From assembly GCF_026183675.1 (NCBI RefSeq), contig NZ_JAPIVK010000012.1, positions 43,533 through 107,532 of the forward strand: a stretch of DNA of 64,000 nucleotides. Direction: 5' to 3'. Within the stretch, counting starts at the first letter, position 1. Each line of letters opens with the position of its first letter. Below the pieces are notes generated by a model. It did no database searches. It saw only the letters and a program-made list of their open reading frames with translations, and was not told where the DNA came from. A program made the position numbers and the translations under genes. This document shows positions 8,649-17,478 of this stretch, piece after piece. The DNA is from Microbulbifer halophilus (GTDB taxonomy: Bacteria > Pseudomonadota > Gammaproteobacteria > Pseudomonadales > Cellvibrionaceae).

Positions 8649-9803
8649 ATGAAGGGAGTTCTCTTCAATATTCATGATGTCGCCCTGCTATTGATTGCCG
8701 GTGAGTTCGGTATTCTCTCGGTGCTGTTACTGGCGCGCCGCGGTGTCAGGCCCCTCGCTCATCCGCTGCTGGCGATGTTCCTGGTTCTGAATATGCTGAT
8801 TGCGGTTGATACGCTCATCTACTGGGGCGTTGCGGTTCGCTATCGGGTTTTCCATATATCGCCAGACCTGTTTTTTCTTTTCGGGTTCGCGTATTTTTTG
8901 CAAGGTCCGGCGCTATACTGGTATACCCGGTCGATTATCTGCAAAGACTATTCCTTTCGTCGGTTGGATCTGTTGCATCTTGTCCCGGCAGTCGCTGCAC
9001 AGGTTTACCTGTACTTTGTTTACCATCGTTATCCCGCGGCCGTCCAGGGTGACCTTGTTCTGGGCCTGGAAATTTTCACTTTCACGGCCGGCTATCACGA
9101 TATATTCGTCACAGCGCAAAAGTCCATAGTGCTTGTCTACGCCATAGCCTGTGTTTTCCAGGTCGTTCGTCATCGCGCCTTTTTGAAAGATAGTTTATCG
9201 AATATCGACTTGGACTGGTTGCACCTGCTGATCGGTGGTTTCCTGTTGGCATGGGTTTGGAGCCTGGTCACACATATATTCGGCCTGTTACGTCCCGGTG
9301 ATATCAGCGACATGATGGGAGTCGCCGGCAATTACATGATTTTTGTACTGGTCAATACTCTTGTGCTCTACAGCCTGGCCTACTCGGGTGTTTCTGAAGG
9401 CATCAGCCGGGGTGAAAAACGCGACCAGTACGAAGAGCGGGTTCCGATCGATCCGATTCATGTCGACCGGATCCTGGCAACCATGGAAAGCGGGAGGTTG
9501 TTTCTCAACCCCAGGTTGACTGTAGAAGATTTCGCCGGGCACGTAGAACTGCCGCCTCGCCAAGTATCTTCGGTTATCAAGCACCGATTTGGGCGAAATT
9601 TTCTCGAGTACGTCAACAGCTACCGTGTGGAGGAGGCCAAGCGTGGGCTCGCTGACCCGTCGAATCGTCACGACTCTGTGCTCGATATTGCCTCAAAATC
9701 CGGATTCAACAGCAAAGCCACGTTCAATCGGTTCTTCAAGAAGTTTGCCGGTGTTACCCCCACTGAGTATCGGCGCCGTTGCCTGTCGGGCCAGACCGGT
9801 TGA
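8649..9803 (+). CDS. Membrane-embedded AraC-family regulator
   Basis: The product has 384 residues. About seven hydrophobic segments occupy residues 10-255 (for example LLLIAGEFGILSVLLLARR). A cytoplasmic AraC DNA-binding domain follows at about 280-380: LTVEDFAGHVELPPRQVSSVI, then SVLDIASKSGFNSKATFNRFFK and GVTPTEYR. This seven-TM plus AraC layout is a known variant in which the sensor is in the membrane and needs no separate histidine kinase. Its coupling to a GH43 gene and position before the xylanase genes suggest it senses an extracellular or periplasmic saccharide and activates the cluster (inference). Confidence 0.85.
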   Translation: MKGVLFNIHDVALLLIAGEFGILSVLLLARRGVRPLAHPLLAMFLVLNMLIAVDTLIYWGVAVRYRVFHISPDLFFLFGFAYFLQGPALYWYTRSIICKDYSFRRLDLLHLVPAVAAQVYLYFVYHRYPAAVQGDLVLGLEIFTFTAGYHDIFVTAQKSIVLVYAIACVFQVVRHRAFLKDSLSNIDLDWLHLLIGGFLLAWVWSLVTHIFGLLRPGDISDMMGVAGNYMIFVLVNTLVLYSLAYSGVSEGISRGEKRDQYEERVPIDPIHVDRILATMESGRLFLNPRLTVEDFAGHVELPPRQVSSVIKHRFGRNFLEYVNSYRVEEAKRGLADPSNRHDSVLDIASKSGFNSKATFNRFFKKFAGVTPTEYRRRCLSGQTG

Positions 9804-10052
9804 CCGTGTCGCCACGGGTACCGTGTGTCTCAATTTTGTTCCGCAAAAATTGCAGCTTTACCTACCGCAGTAACCGTACCAGTCTCTCCGAACCATTGCC
9901 TGGCCGGTGCCCCGTCTTGTTGCCGGCCGGGCGAATGGTTGTGTCGAGGGCCCGGCGGGACAGCTGGGCATGCCGGAATCGCGTCCGGGCGGCCCTCGGC
10001 CGTTGCTTCGGAATTAAATAGAAATTATTCAAATATCTAGGGAGAAGAAGTG

Positions 10053-11207
10053 ATGATCCGATCGACCTTTTACGTCATACGAACGCTACTCTTTGCCATC
10101 CTGGCGTTCTCACCGTTGGCCGCCAGTGCCAAACCATACAAGGCTGCAGAAATTTTCACCAACAACAGTCAGCTCTACGGCAAGTATGTATTCCGCATGC
10201 GCGCGGGCGAGGGCAGTGGGATCATTTCCAATTTTTTCCTGTGGAAAGATGGCTCAGAACTGGAGGGGGTGACCTGGGAAGAGGTCGATATCGAAGTCTT
10301 CGGTCAGGACGGTGCCCGCTCGTGGCAAAGCAATATCATCACAGGCCTGGACAACCGGGTTACTTCCGAGGAGATACACAACGCCGGTGTATCCCTCGCC
10401 GAAGACTACCATACCTACAGCATTGAATGGACGCCGCAGTGGGTGCGCTGGCTGGTTGATGGTCAGGTGGTTCGGGAGACCCAGGGTGGGCAGACTGGTG
10501 ATCTGATCAACCCCGCACAGGCGCGCTTCAACTTCTGGCCCCCGGATAACCCCGACTGGGTTGGTTCCTGGGATGACAGCATCCTGCCTGTGCATATGTT
10601 CGTCAACTGGATCGAATATCACAGCTGGAACGGCAGTGGCTTCAATTTCGAGTGGCGGGATGACTTCAATTCGTTCGATACCGGTCGCTGGGGCAAGGCC
10701 GACTGGACCTTCGCCGAAAACCGCGCGGACTTAGTGCCGGCCAACGCGGTGACTGACAATGGATACCTGGTTTTGTCCATGACCCGCGAGGGCGATGAAG
10801 GCTTCAATGGTACGCCACCGGTCGATAACGGCGACGCAAGTTCGTCATCCAGCGGATCCTCTAGCTCATCATCCAGCTCGTCGTCCAGCAGTTCTTCCAG
10901 CTCATCGTCCAGTTCCTCGAGTAGCAGTTCGTCCTCCGGTGGTTCAAGTGACGGCGATTGCCCGGTGGTGTCCTGGAATTCTGGCAATTTCAATACCCAG
11001 AGGGCTTATTGTTTCCGTACGCAGGAGGCGATCCGTGGCTGGGGTGTGGCGAATTTTTCCGGGCGTTCGATCTCAGTGACAGTAAACGGCTCGGGAGAAG
11101 CCGTCACTTCCCCCGGCGTGCCGCTGCCGTCCAAGGATCCCGGCGACTACTACGTTTTTGAAGCCAGCGCCGGGCTCTTTTCCTGGGCCTCGGTCTATTG
11201 GTGGTAA
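10053..11207 (+). CDS. GH16 beta-1,3-1,4-glucanase (lichenase), circularly permuted type, with Ser linker
   Basis: The product has 384 residues. ATG at 10053 has GGAG upstream; signal peptide ends near ASA-KP. The active site WEEVDIEVFG gives Glu77 (nucleophile), Asp79 and Glu81 (acid/base). The chain starts at the strand that is internal in ordinary Bacillus lichenases (YGKYVFRMRAGEGSGIIS). The usual N-terminal strands (FDTGRWGKADW, NGYLVLSMTREG) come after the catalytic core, at about 205-250. The same order is known in the Fibrobacter succinogenes glucanase. A poly-Ser linker (about 262-300) leads to an 80-residue C-terminal module with two Cys and many Trp that I do not recognise. Confidence 0.85.
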   Translation: MIRSTFYVIRTLLFAILAFSPLAASAKPYKAAEIFTNNSQLYGKYVFRMRAGEGSGIISNFFLWKDGSELEGVTWEEVDIEVFGQDGARSWQSNIITGLDNRVTSEEIHNAGVSLAEDYHTYSIEWTPQWVRWLVDGQVVRETQGGQTGDLINPAQARFNFWPPDNPDWVGSWDDSILPVHMFVNWIEYHSWNGSGFNFEWRDDFNSFDTGRWGKADWTFAENRADLVPANAVTDNGYLVLSMTREGDEGFNGTPPVDNGDASSSSSGSSSSSSSSSSSSSSSSSSSSSSSSSSSGGSSDGDCPVVSWNSGNFNTQRAYCFRTQEAIRGWGVANFSGRSISVTVNGSGEAVTSPGVPLPSKDPGDYYVFEASAGLFSWASVYWW

Positions 11208-11233
11208 GACAATCATATTCAACATTTTTAGTA
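11208..11233. other. Short spacer before MITE pair
   Basis: The GH16 gene ends at 11207 and the first CTAG-bounded repeat starts at 11234. No terminator is visible apart from the hairpin-forming MITEs themselves. Confidence 0.4.
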
Positions 11234-11397
11234 CTAGTGTGCCGTACGGGAAGTTCGCAAACAGTTCGCTGCGCCAAAGCGCCCCGCTCTGCGTTGAGAA
11301 AGCTTGAAATAACGCTGCTAGTCCCGCGCTTTCTCGCCTTGATCTGAGCGCTTTGGCTGTGCTCCTTTGTTCGCGAACTTCCCGCACAGCACACTAG
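11234..11397. mobile_element. MITE copy 1, CTAG-bounded, IS630-like target
   Basis: A 164-bp element from CTAG to CTAG. The ends (CTAGTGTGCCGTACGGG and CCCGCACAGCACACTAG) are imperfect inverted repeats, and the interior is also largely self-complementary (TTCGCTGCGCCAAAGCG against CGCTTTGGCTGTGCTCC). It has no transposase gene. It is homologous to 11394-11565 and 57949-58112. IS630-family transposases are known to prefer CTAG targets with TA duplication, which suggests a non-autonomous derivative. Confidence 0.75.
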
Positions 11398-11565
11398 TGG
11401 GCCGTGCGCAAGGTTCTGTAACAGTTCGCTGCGCCAAAACGCCCCGCGCTGCGTTGAGAAAGCTCGAAAAAGAACCACAATTCCAGCGCTTTCTCGCCTT
11501 GATCTGGACGTTTTGGCTGGGCTCCTTTGTTACACAACTTTACGCATTTACGCACGGCCCACTAG
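11394..11565. mobile_element. MITE copy 2, sharing CTAG with copy 1
   Basis: A 172-bp homologue with ends CTAGTGGGCCGTGCG and CGCACGGCCCACTAG. Its left CTAG is the right CTAG of copy 1, so the second element apparently inserted into the boundary of the first. It lies just upstream of the GH43-GH10 gene. Confidence 0.75.
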
Positions 11566-11619
11566 ATCTCATGAGAGAGAACGGCGATAAAAACTGAAAA
11601 CCAATTCTGGAGAAAGGGA

Positions 11620-14600
11620 ATGGAACTCAAAAAAACAACCCTCTCGTTTCTGCCATTGGCGGATGGGCGTGGAAACCTGATGTTCACGGTGACTGGAGTA
11701 AAGATCCTTCTGAAAGCCGCTTTTACAGCTTTTCTCGTGTCGGTTTCAGCCATTTGTTCAGCTGACAACCCACTGGTATCCCAGATCTATACCGCAGACC
11801 CGGCGGCGCGCGTATTCGACGGCCGCATGTATGTAATCACCACCCACGATCAGGACGACCAGTCGGATTACAGCGACCTTCACGACTACACCATGTTCTC
11901 GTCGGACGACATGGTCAACTGGCAGGACCACGGTGTGGTCTTCGATTCGCGCACCGACACCGATTGGGCCAACCTCGCCTATGCACCCGATATCATCGAA
12001 CGCAATGGGCAGTATTACCTGTATTTTCCCGACGGCGCCAGCTCGATCGGGGTGGCGGTGAGCGACAGTCCCACCGGTCCCTTTACCGACCCGTTGGGTG
12101 GTCCCCTGGTCGATCGCAATACGCCCAATGCCAATGTGGACTGGGTGTTCGATCCCGGCGTGTTTATCGATGACGACGGCCAGGCCTACCTGTATTTTGG
12201 CGGCGGCGGACCGGGCAACGCCCGCGTTATCCGGCTGAACGACGATATGATCAGCACTAGTGGTGCAGCCATAACGCTGGATGTGCCCAACTTCTTTGAA
12301 GCGCTGTATATGCACAAGCGCAACGGCACCTACTATCTGTCCTATTCCACCAATAACGAGGCGGGGTTGGCGATAGACTACATGACCAGTAACAGCCCGA
12401 TCTCCGGGTTTGTACACCGCGGTACCGTGTTGCCTAATCCCTGGGAAAACAACAATAACAATAATCACCAGTCCATTCTGTCGTTCGAAAACCAGTGGTA
12501 TATCTTCTACCACAACCGGGCTGTGGCCAATGCCCGGGGTGCGAGTACCTACCAGCGCTCGATCAACTCAGACCGGCTCTTTTATAACGGCGACGGCAGC
12601 ATACAGCAGGTCAATGCGGGCTCGGCGGGGGTACCGAAACTGAAAAATGTCGATCCCTTCGCCCGCAACGAAGCAGAAACCATCGACAACGAACAGGGTA
12701 TCGAGACCGAGGGTCCCGCCACCGGCACCCGCAACCTGGCGTTTATCGAAAACGGCGACTGGGTGAAGGTTTCCAATGTCGATTTCGGCTCCGGTGCGAC
12801 CGGCTTCGAGGCAGGTGTCGCTTCGGATACCGACGGCGGCACCATAGAGATTGTCCTCGACGACGTGAACAATGCACCGGTCGGCAACCTCAGCGTCGGC
12901 AATACCGGGGGGTGGCAGAGCTGGCAGACACTTTCAACGGGGATCGACACAGTGACCGGCGTTCACGACCTGTTCCTGCGTTTTTCCGGCGGTAGCGACT
13001 ATCTGCTCAATCTGGACTGGTACCGGTTTACCGGCGGTGCCGTTGAGGGCAGCACATTGGAGGTGGAACTGGAAAGCCTCTCGGGCCAGGGCGGCTTCTC
13101 GCCGTTCAATGTCGAATTCGATTCGGCCGCGTCCGGCGGACAGTACATCGCCTGGCCGAACAATGGCACCCAGATACTGGATTCGCCCGCGGATGGCGAA
13201 ACCGGTCAAATCGAGATCCCGTTTACGCTTTCGCAAGTGGCGGACGTGCAGTTCCAGATCCGCGCCAATCTACCGAACGCCGATGACGATTCCTTCTATT
13301 ACAAACTGGACTCGGGTTCGTGGGTTACGCAAAACAATACCGCCACAAGCGGTTGGGATACGCTGATGCCGGCGACCTTCGACAATCTGTCGATGGGGGA
13401 GCACACCCTGCGGGTTCTGCGGCGCGAAGACGGCGCAGGACTGGATCGTGTCGAGCTGACGGCATCTGCGGGAGAGATCACCACTTCCGGTAGTGGCGGC
13501 GACGATACGGTCGTTGTCCGTGCACTCGGTACCACAGGCAGCGAGTCGATCACCCTGCGGGTGGGCGGCACCGACGTGCAGAGCTGGACTCTGTCCACCG
13601 CCATGGCGGACTACACGGCCACCACCGAACTGTCCGGCGACGTCACCGTGGCCTTCACCAACGACAACGACGACGCCGATGTGCGGATCGATTACGTGGA
13701 AGTAAACGGCCAGGTTCGCCAGGCTGAGGACCGGAGCGAGAATACCGGAGCCTGGGGCAACGACCAGTGCGGCGGCGGTTCAAACAGCGAGTGGCTGCAC
13801 TGCAACGGCTATATCAACTTCGGTCCACTGTCGGGAATCGACCCGGATCCTTCTCCCACCGGTTTCTTTGTCGGCAACATTACCACCGGCGGACAGGTTC
13901 GGTCGGATTTCATGCAGTACTGGGGCCAGATCACCCCCGAGAATGAAGGCAAGTGGAGCAGTGTGGAAGGCGTTCGTGACCAGTACAACTGGAGTGGCCT
14001 GGACGCGGCCTACAACTTCGCCCAGCAGAATGGCATTCCATTCAAGCAGCATACGTTCGTATGGGGAAGCCAGTCCCCGGACTGGATCAATGATCTCAGC
14101 CCCTCGGAGCAGGCCGCGGAAATCGAGGAGTGGATTCGCGATTACTGTGCGCGCTACCCGGACACCCAGATGATCGACGTAGTCAACGAGGCCACTCCAG
14201 GCCACGCGCCAGCCGGTTATGCGCAAAGCGCCTTCGGCAATGACTGGATCATCCGTTCCTTCGAACTCGCCAGGCAGTATTGCCCGGATGCCATTCTGAT
14301 CCTGAACGATTACAACGTGTTGAGCTGGAATACCCAGGAGTTTATCGACATGGCCAGGCCGGCGGTCGAAGCCGGTGTGGTGGACGCCATCGGCCTGCAG
14401 GCGCACGGCCTGGAAGACTGGTCCCTGAATGATGTCCAGAGCAAGCTCGATGCGGTGGCCGCGCTCGGCCTGCCGATATACATCTCTGAGTACGACGTCG
14501 ATCACGCCGACGACCAGATCCAGTTGCAGATCATGCAGGAGCAATTCCCGATGTTTTTCAGCCATCCGTCAGTGGCGGGAATTACGCTGTGGGGTTATGT

Positions 14601-14697
14601 GGTCGGCGGGACCTGGGTTCCCAACAGCGGCCTTATCCGGAGTGACGGTTCGCACCGCCCTGCCATGACCTGGTTGATGAACTTCCTGGAACGATAG
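11620..14697 (+). CDS. Modular GH43-CBM6-CBM-CBM60-GH10 arabinoxylanase
   Basis: The product has 1025 residues. The ATG has GGAG 7 bases upstream; the signal anchor has its core at 28-46. GH43 (about 50-340): Asp60, Asp178, Glu227. CBM6-like (about 345-470: ARNEAETIDNEQGIETE...GDWVKV). A second beta-sandwich CBM (about 475-612). CBM60-like xylan-binding module (about 630-733: GTTGSESITLRVGGT, DVRIDYVEVNG, ECxGGGSNSEWLHCNGYINFG pattern). GH10 endoxylanase (about 743-1025) with acid/base Glu857 (VVNEAT) and nucleophile Glu957 in ISEYD, where most relatives have ITELD. It should cut the xylan backbone and remove arabinose or xylose from the same chain. Confidence 0.88.
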   Translation: MELKKTTLSFLPLADGRGNLMFTVTGVKILLKAAFTAFLVSVSAICSADNPLVSQIYTADPAARVFDGRMYVITTHDQDDQSDYSDLHDYTMFSSDDMVNWQDHGVVFDSRTDTDWANLAYAPDIIERNGQYYLYFPDGASSIGVAVSDSPTGPFTDPLGGPLVDRNTPNANVDWVFDPGVFIDDDGQAYLYFGGGGPGNARVIRLNDDMISTSGAAITLDVPNFFEALYMHKRNGTYYLSYSTNNEAGLAIDYMTSNSPISGFVHRGTVLPNPWENNNNNNHQSILSFENQWYIFYHNRAVANARGASTYQRSINSDRLFYNGDGSIQQVNAGSAGVPKLKNVDPFARNEAETIDNEQGIETEGPATGTRNLAFIENGDWVKVSNVDFGSGATGFEAGVASDTDGGTIEIVLDDVNNAPVGNLSVGNTGGWQSWQTLSTGIDTVTGVHDLFLRFSGGSDYLLNLDWYRFTGGAVEGSTLEVELESLSGQGGFSPFNVEFDSAASGGQYIAWPNNGTQILDSPADGETGQIEIPFTLSQVADVQFQIRANLPNADDDSFYYKLDSGSWVTQNNTATSGWDTLMPATFDNLSMGEHTLRVLRREDGAGLDRVELTASAGEITTSGSGGDDTVVVRALGTTGSESITLRVGGTDVQSWTLSTAMADYTATTELSGDVTVAFTNDNDDADVRIDYVEVNGQVRQAEDRSENTGAWGNDQCGGGSNSEWLHCNGYINFGPLSGIDPDPSPTGFFVGNITTGGQVRSDFMQYWGQITPENEGKWSSVEGVRDQYNWSGLDAAYNFAQQNGIPFKQHTFVWGSQSPDWINDLSPSEQAAEIEEWIRDYCARYPDTQMIDVVNEATPGHAPAGYAQSAFGNDWIIRSFELARQYCPDAILILNDYNVLSWNTQEFIDMARPAVEAGVVDAIGLQAHGLEDWSLNDVQSKLDAVAALGLPIYISEYDVDHADDQIQLQIMQEQFPMFFSHPSVAGITLWGYVVGGTWVPNSGLIRSDGSHRPAMTWLMNFLER

Positions 14698-14750
14698 GTC
14701 TCCAGGTGATTATCGGGCCTGAGGGCCCACCATAATAGGAGAACGATCTG

Positions 14751-16349
14751 ATGAAAATCTTATCCAGATTTGTCCTGTTGCTGGCCGGTGTTCTATCGGC
14801 GGGGCAGGCATTTGCTTCGTATAGTTGTTCCGTGGTTTCGAATGTCTGGGACAGTGCTTACCAGTTGGATGTAACGGTGACCAATGACGGCCCGGGCTCC
14901 ATCGACGACTGGACAGTGCAGCTCACTTTCGACGAACCGGCCAATGTCACCGGCAGTTGGAATGTGATCGAGAGCGGCGGCAGTACCGCCACACCCTCGT
15001 TCAGCAATTGCTGTGACTGGAACGGCAACCTGGCCGAGGGGCAGAGCGCCACTTTCGGTTTGCAGGGAACCCATGACGGCAGCTTCGAACCGCCCGTCTG
15101 TATTGGCAACGGCGGACCGGATGGTGGCAGTTCGTCTTCCAGTTCTTCGGGTTCGAGCGGCTCTTCTTCCAGCAGTTCTTCGAGCTCGAGTAATTCTTCC
15201 TCCAGCGGCGGCGGCAACAGCATCGGCGTGCGCGCGCGTGGCACCACCGGTTCTGAGTCGATCACGCTGAGCGTGGGTGGCACCGACGTGCAGAGCTGGA
15301 CGCTGGGCACCGGCTTTATGGATTTCAGCAGCAGCACCAGCCTGGAAGGCGATATCCTGGTCGAATTTACCAACGACAACGATGGTGATGCCGATGTTCA
15401 GGTCGACTACATTGTCGTCAATGGCATCGTCCGCGAGGCCGAAGACCAGAGCGAAAACACCGGCGCCTGGGACGATGAATGTGGTGGCGGTTCGAACACC
15501 GAATGGCTGCACTGCAACGGTTACATCAACTTCGGCCCCGTCTCCGGCGGCAGCTCGTCCTCAAGCAGCTCGTCCTCGAGCAGTTCGTCGTCGAGCAGTT
15601 CGTCGTCCAGTTCCGGCGGCAACGGATCGGCGGGTTGTGGTTTCGCCCCGAGCCTGGACAGCGGTCGGCACAGCCTCAACGTCGGGGGATTGGACCGGGA
15701 ATATATCATCGATATCCCGGATAACTACGACGTGAACAATCCATACCGGCTGGTCTTCGCATGGCACTGGCGTGGCGGAAGTGCCGACAACGTTGCCAAC
15801 GATTCCTATTACAACCTGAAGGGATTGTCGAACGGTACGGCGATTTTTGTGGCTCCCAACCGCGCCGAGGGCACCGACGGCTGGACGAACACCAACGGCC
15901 GCGACATGGACTTCCTGCGGGCAATGCTCGACCAGTTCAACAATTCGTTGTGCATTGACCAGGACCGGGTTTTCTCCGCCGGCTGGAGTTACGGTGGAAT
16001 GATGTCATTTGCCGTGGGCCGCGAGATGGCCGAAACCTTCCGTGCCATTGCCCCGGCATCCGGTGCACTCTGGACGCCGTACAACGACAGCGGCCTGCCG
16101 ATGGCGGCGTTGATAACCCACGGGACCAGTGACAATGTGGTCGGGTTCGGCAGCGGGGAGGAGGCGAGAGACCTTTATATATCGGCCAATAATTGCTCCA
16201 GCACCACTGTTCCCACGGATCCGTCACCTTGTGTGGAGTATCAAAACTGCGACGCGGGCCACCCCGTGGTTTGGTGCCCGTTTAATGGAGGTCATACGAC
16301 GCCGTCCTTTTACTCCAGCGCCGTCTGGGATTTCTTCAGTCGGTTCTGA
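14751..16349 (+). CDS. CBM2-CBM60-CE1 esterase (feruloyl/acetyl xylan esterase-like)
   Basis: The product has 532 residues and starts after AGGAGAACGATCTG. Signal peptide 1-22; CBM2-like domain (about 23-115) with terminal Cys; poly-Ser linker; CBM60-like module (about 157-263), almost identical in pattern to that of the preceding gene; second Ser linker; alpha/beta hydrolase (about 296-532). Catalytic triad: Ser413 in GWSYGG, Asp461 in HGTSDN, His515 in NGGHTT. The fold resembles the CE1/PHB-depolymerase-like esterases that remove ferulate or acetate from arabinoxylan. Five or more Cys in the catalytic domain suggest disulphides in the secreted protein. Confidence 0.82.
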   Translation: MKILSRFVLLLAGVLSAGQAFASYSCSVVSNVWDSAYQLDVTVTNDGPGSIDDWTVQLTFDEPANVTGSWNVIESGGSTATPSFSNCCDWNGNLAEGQSATFGLQGTHDGSFEPPVCIGNGGPDGGSSSSSSSGSSGSSSSSSSSSSNSSSSGGGNSIGVRARGTTGSESITLSVGGTDVQSWTLGTGFMDFSSSTSLEGDILVEFTNDNDGDADVQVDYIVVNGIVREAEDQSENTGAWDDECGGGSNTEWLHCNGYINFGPVSGGSSSSSSSSSSSSSSSSSSSSSGGNGSAGCGFAPSLDSGRHSLNVGGLDREYIIDIPDNYDVNNPYRLVFAWHWRGGSADNVANDSYYNLKGLSNGTAIFVAPNRAEGTDGWTNTNGRDMDFLRAMLDQFNNSLCIDQDRVFSAGWSYGGMMSFAVGREMAETFRAIAPASGALWTPYNDSGLPMAALITHGTSDNVVGFGSGEEARDLYISANNCSSTTVPTDPSPCVEYQNCDAGHPVVWCPFNGGHTTPSFYSSAVWDFFSRF

Positions 16350-16510
16350 ATCCAGGCCGGTCTCACGGGATGTGTGACCGGAGGGGCGCCCACCGCGCAG
16401 TGGTTCGTGCGGTGGGCGCCCGAAATTTTCCGTCTCTGTTTCGAAAATGGTCTTTGTGAGGCGGTCGATAAGTTCCAACGATCAATAACACAATAATTAC
16501 TGGTGTATTT

Positions 16511-17464
16511 ATGAAGCTGACCAGAAAAGCCTCTCTCGCATTGTCATTCCTGTTCACCGCAACTGCGTTCATGTTTACCGCATCCGCCACGGCGCAGGAC
16601 GGCACCATCTACCCGCTTGAGGCCCCCGAGGAGCCGAATGCCATTCCACTGGGCACCGGTGGTGTCGACGAGCAGGCTGCCCCCGAGACCTGGTTCCGCC
16701 AGTGGGGAGATCCGATGGCGCGGAACATCTCAACAGCAACCCTTACTCCCTTCCTGCCCGAAGCGGACAAGGCGAACGGCGCGGCAGTCATAGTGGCGCC
16801 TGGCGGTGGTTTCCGGTGGCTGTCGGTGAAGAACGAGGGCTGGGAAGTTGCAGACGCTCTGGCGGAGCGGGGTATCGCCGCTTTCGTGCTCAAATACCGC
16901 CTCCAGCCAACTCCGGAATCGCTCGACGGTTTCAGGGAGTCGATGGAGCAGCTCTTCGCCGAGGCGGGCGCGTCTCCCGATGCGGAAAAAAATGGCGAAA
17001 AACCGTCGAGCCCGCCGCGCTGGGATCTGTCCAATCAACTCGAGGATGCCGAGGCCGCCTATGCCCTGATCAACGAGCGGGCCAGTGAATGGGGCGTGGA
17101 TACAGATCGCCTGGGAATGATCGGCTTTTCTGCCGGTGCCGGTTTAACCATGCACTCGACACTCAATTCCGAGGTCATGGATCTCGCCTTTATCGGCCCC
17201 ATCTATGGTGGCATGGGCCCGGTCGAGGTGCCCACGGATGCACCGCCCATGTTCAATGTTATCGCCGCCGATGATTTCCTCTTCCGCGGCCAGTTCGGCG
17301 CAATCGAATCCTGGTTCGAGGCGGGCCGGCCGGTCGAGTTTCACCTCTACCAGAATGGCGGCCACGGTTTCGGTCTCGGAAATCCGGACCGCACCAGCAA
17401 TCGCTGGTTTGATGCCTTTATGCATTGGCTGCAAGTGAACGATTTTCTCGCCGCCAGTTCGTGA
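16511..17464 (+). CDS. Secreted alpha/beta hydrolase, acetyl-xylan-esterase-like
   Basis: The product has 317 residues. Signal peptide ends near ATA-QD. Oxyanion-hole motif APGGGF replaces the usual HGGG. The nucleophile is in GFSAGAG, the acid in AADDF, and the His in NGGHGFG. This is the BD-FAE/Axe-like esterase type common in polysaccharide loci, so removal of acetyl or feruloyl groups is likely. The ribosome site is weak. A CACAATAATT sequence at about 16490 resembles, with one mismatch, the TACAATA element. Confidence 0.75.
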   Translation: MKLTRKASLALSFLFTATAFMFTASATAQDGTIYPLEAPEEPNAIPLGTGGVDEQAAPETWFRQWGDPMARNISTATLTPFLPEADKANGAAVIVAPGGGFRWLSVKNEGWEVADALAERGIAAFVLKYRLQPTPESLDGFRESMEQLFAEAGASPDAEKNGEKPSSPPRWDLSNQLEDAEAAYALINERASEWGVDTDRLGMIGFSAGAGLTMHSTLNSEVMDLAFIGPIYGGMGPVEVPTDAPPMFNVIAADDFLFRGQFGAIESWFEAGRPVEFHLYQNGGHGFGLGNPDRTSNRWFDAFMHWLQVNDFLAASS

Positions 17465-17478
17465 CCCTGTATCGATCG

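Noticed and set aside
11073..11597. Small frames with AFSTQ...FWRSEL repeats
   Set aside because: They are translations of the MITE copies and recur at 57.8-58.2 kb with the repeat.
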